Shown piece by piece: positions 63,567 to 64,000 of a stretch of DNA of 64,000 nt. Source of the stretch: a virus. The stretch lies in the IMG/VR virus record IMGVR_UViG_3300020196_000016, positions 18,595 through 82,594 of that record, one strand, 5' to 3'. The notes beneath the pieces are model-generated. The model did not search any database. It had not been told where the DNA came from and worked only from the letters and a program-made list of their open reading frames with translations. Within the stretch, counting starts at the first letter, position 1. Each line of letters opens with the position of its first letter. A program made the position numbers and the translations under genes.

Positions 63567-63938
63567 TTATTTTGATTTTTTATTTTCATAAACAGTTTTA
63601 GGACTGTTAGGATTGTTTCCGCGTTCCATATCAACTTCTCTTTGGATTAGATCGATAAGAGCATTCCGATTAACTCTTCCATCTGGATCCATAACTTCTT
63701 TTGGTAATTGTGGTAGTATTTGTTTAATTTTTTCAATTGTCGCCGTATCTCTCGTTGGTGTTCCACCTGCTTGTATATTTTTTACCATATCAGCAAATGC
63801 CGATGCACTTACTCCTTGACTTGAAAATTTTTTCATTAATTGAAATAATTCGTGAGCAGGACTAGAAGTTGGTTGTCCCATCATCTCTTCCAATTCTTCT
63901 TTAATTATCTGCTTTAATCTATCTCGTGTTAATTTCAT
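63567..63938 (-). CDS. Hypothetical protein with helical leader
   Basis: 123 aa from the ATG at 63938, preceded by GGGAGAAAACAC; the longer frame to 63995 is not credible. The start MKLTRDRLKQIIKEELEEMM is a basic-then-acidic amphipathic helix with IxE/LxE sites, as in head-packaged phage proteins. The rest is helical (ELFQLMKKFSSQGVSASAFA). A terminator follows at 63537. Not recognised. Confidence 0.62.
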   Translation of the reverse strand: MKLTRDRLKQIIKEELEEMMGQPTSSPAHELFQLMKKFSSQGVSASAFADMVKNIQAGGTPTRDTATIEKIKQILPQLPKEVMDPDGRVNRNALIDLIQREVDMERGNNPNSPKTVYENKKSK

Positions 63939-64000
63939 GTGTTTTCTCCCTACAAACATTAAATAGTCAGTGTTGAACGTCTTCGCCCTTCCCATCGGGG

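Noticed and set aside
1-64000. CRISPR arrays, insertion sequences or integrase/attachment sites
   Set aside because: No regularly spaced repeats, transposase or integrase motifs were found. The only tandem repeats are inside the genes at 34547, 31616 and 87.

Overview
This window is a piece of a large, AT-rich tailed-phage genome (Caudoviricetes, probably a myovirus-like large phage). Every convincing protein gene, all four tRNAs and all promoters lie on the minus strand, so transcription runs from high to low coordinates. Phage identity rests on a DnaE-type polymerase, DnaB-type helicase, PolA-type 5' nuclease, monomeric B12-dependent ribonucleotide reductase, ThyX and dUTPase, several DNA methyltransferases, homing endonucleases and a lysis-enzyme cluster, all tightly packed with ATGA/TAATG overlaps. 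The host is not identifiable. A lipoprotein with MopE-like DxDxDG repeats and a VWA domain resembles secreted proteins of Deltaproteobacteria-type bacteria, which is only a hint.

Layout, left to right. 0-32 kb is an accessory region of many small genes. It is dominated by a paralogous family of about 28 short proteins (60-80 aa) with an N-terminal [YF]x[IV]GD[LMI] motif, an SH3-like strand pattern and, in about half of them, a C-terminal W-K-x-[YFH]-P-V-V-K. This family (called GD-PVVK here) was not recognised and is the main candidate for an undescribed system. Among these genes sit a cytosine-C5 methyltransferase, a MoxR AAA+ ATPase with a metallopeptidase-VWA partner, two zinc-knuckle proteins, four tRNAs (Ile-UAU, Leu-CAA, Lys-UUU, Thr-UGU), the MopE/VWA lipoprotein, and a protein-quality group (Hsp20, glutaredoxin, GroEL, ClpP).

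32-46 kb holds a sigma-region-4-like protein, an adenylosuccinate synthetase, an IMPDH/GMP-reductase family enzyme, a probable restriction-modification pair whose methyltransferase is circularly permuted, a Dam-type methyltransferase, two HNH endonucleases, dUTPase and a DnaE polymerase whose reading frame needs a +1 shift. 46-56 kb holds an unusual operon (C39-like peptidase, PQ-loop/SemiSWEET-like membrane protein, C45-like acyltransferase, ThyX), two glycosyltransferases, a lysozyme, an M15 peptidase, an HExxH lipoprotein and GroES. 56-64 kb holds the reductase, helicase, 5' nuclease, a second candidate restriction-modification pair, a deaminase that also needs a +1 shift, and a ParB-like protein.

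The parts fit a phage that makes its own dNTPs, replicates with its own polymerase and helicase, modifies its DNA in several ways and brings its own chaperonin pair. Many intergenic gaps carry one promoter type: TTGnnn, 17 bp, then TGnTAnnnT (extended -10). Two unrelated enzymes (C39 and C45) share a nearly identical N-terminal leader containing an LxE site, as T4 capsid-targeting sequences do, which suggests packaging into the virion.
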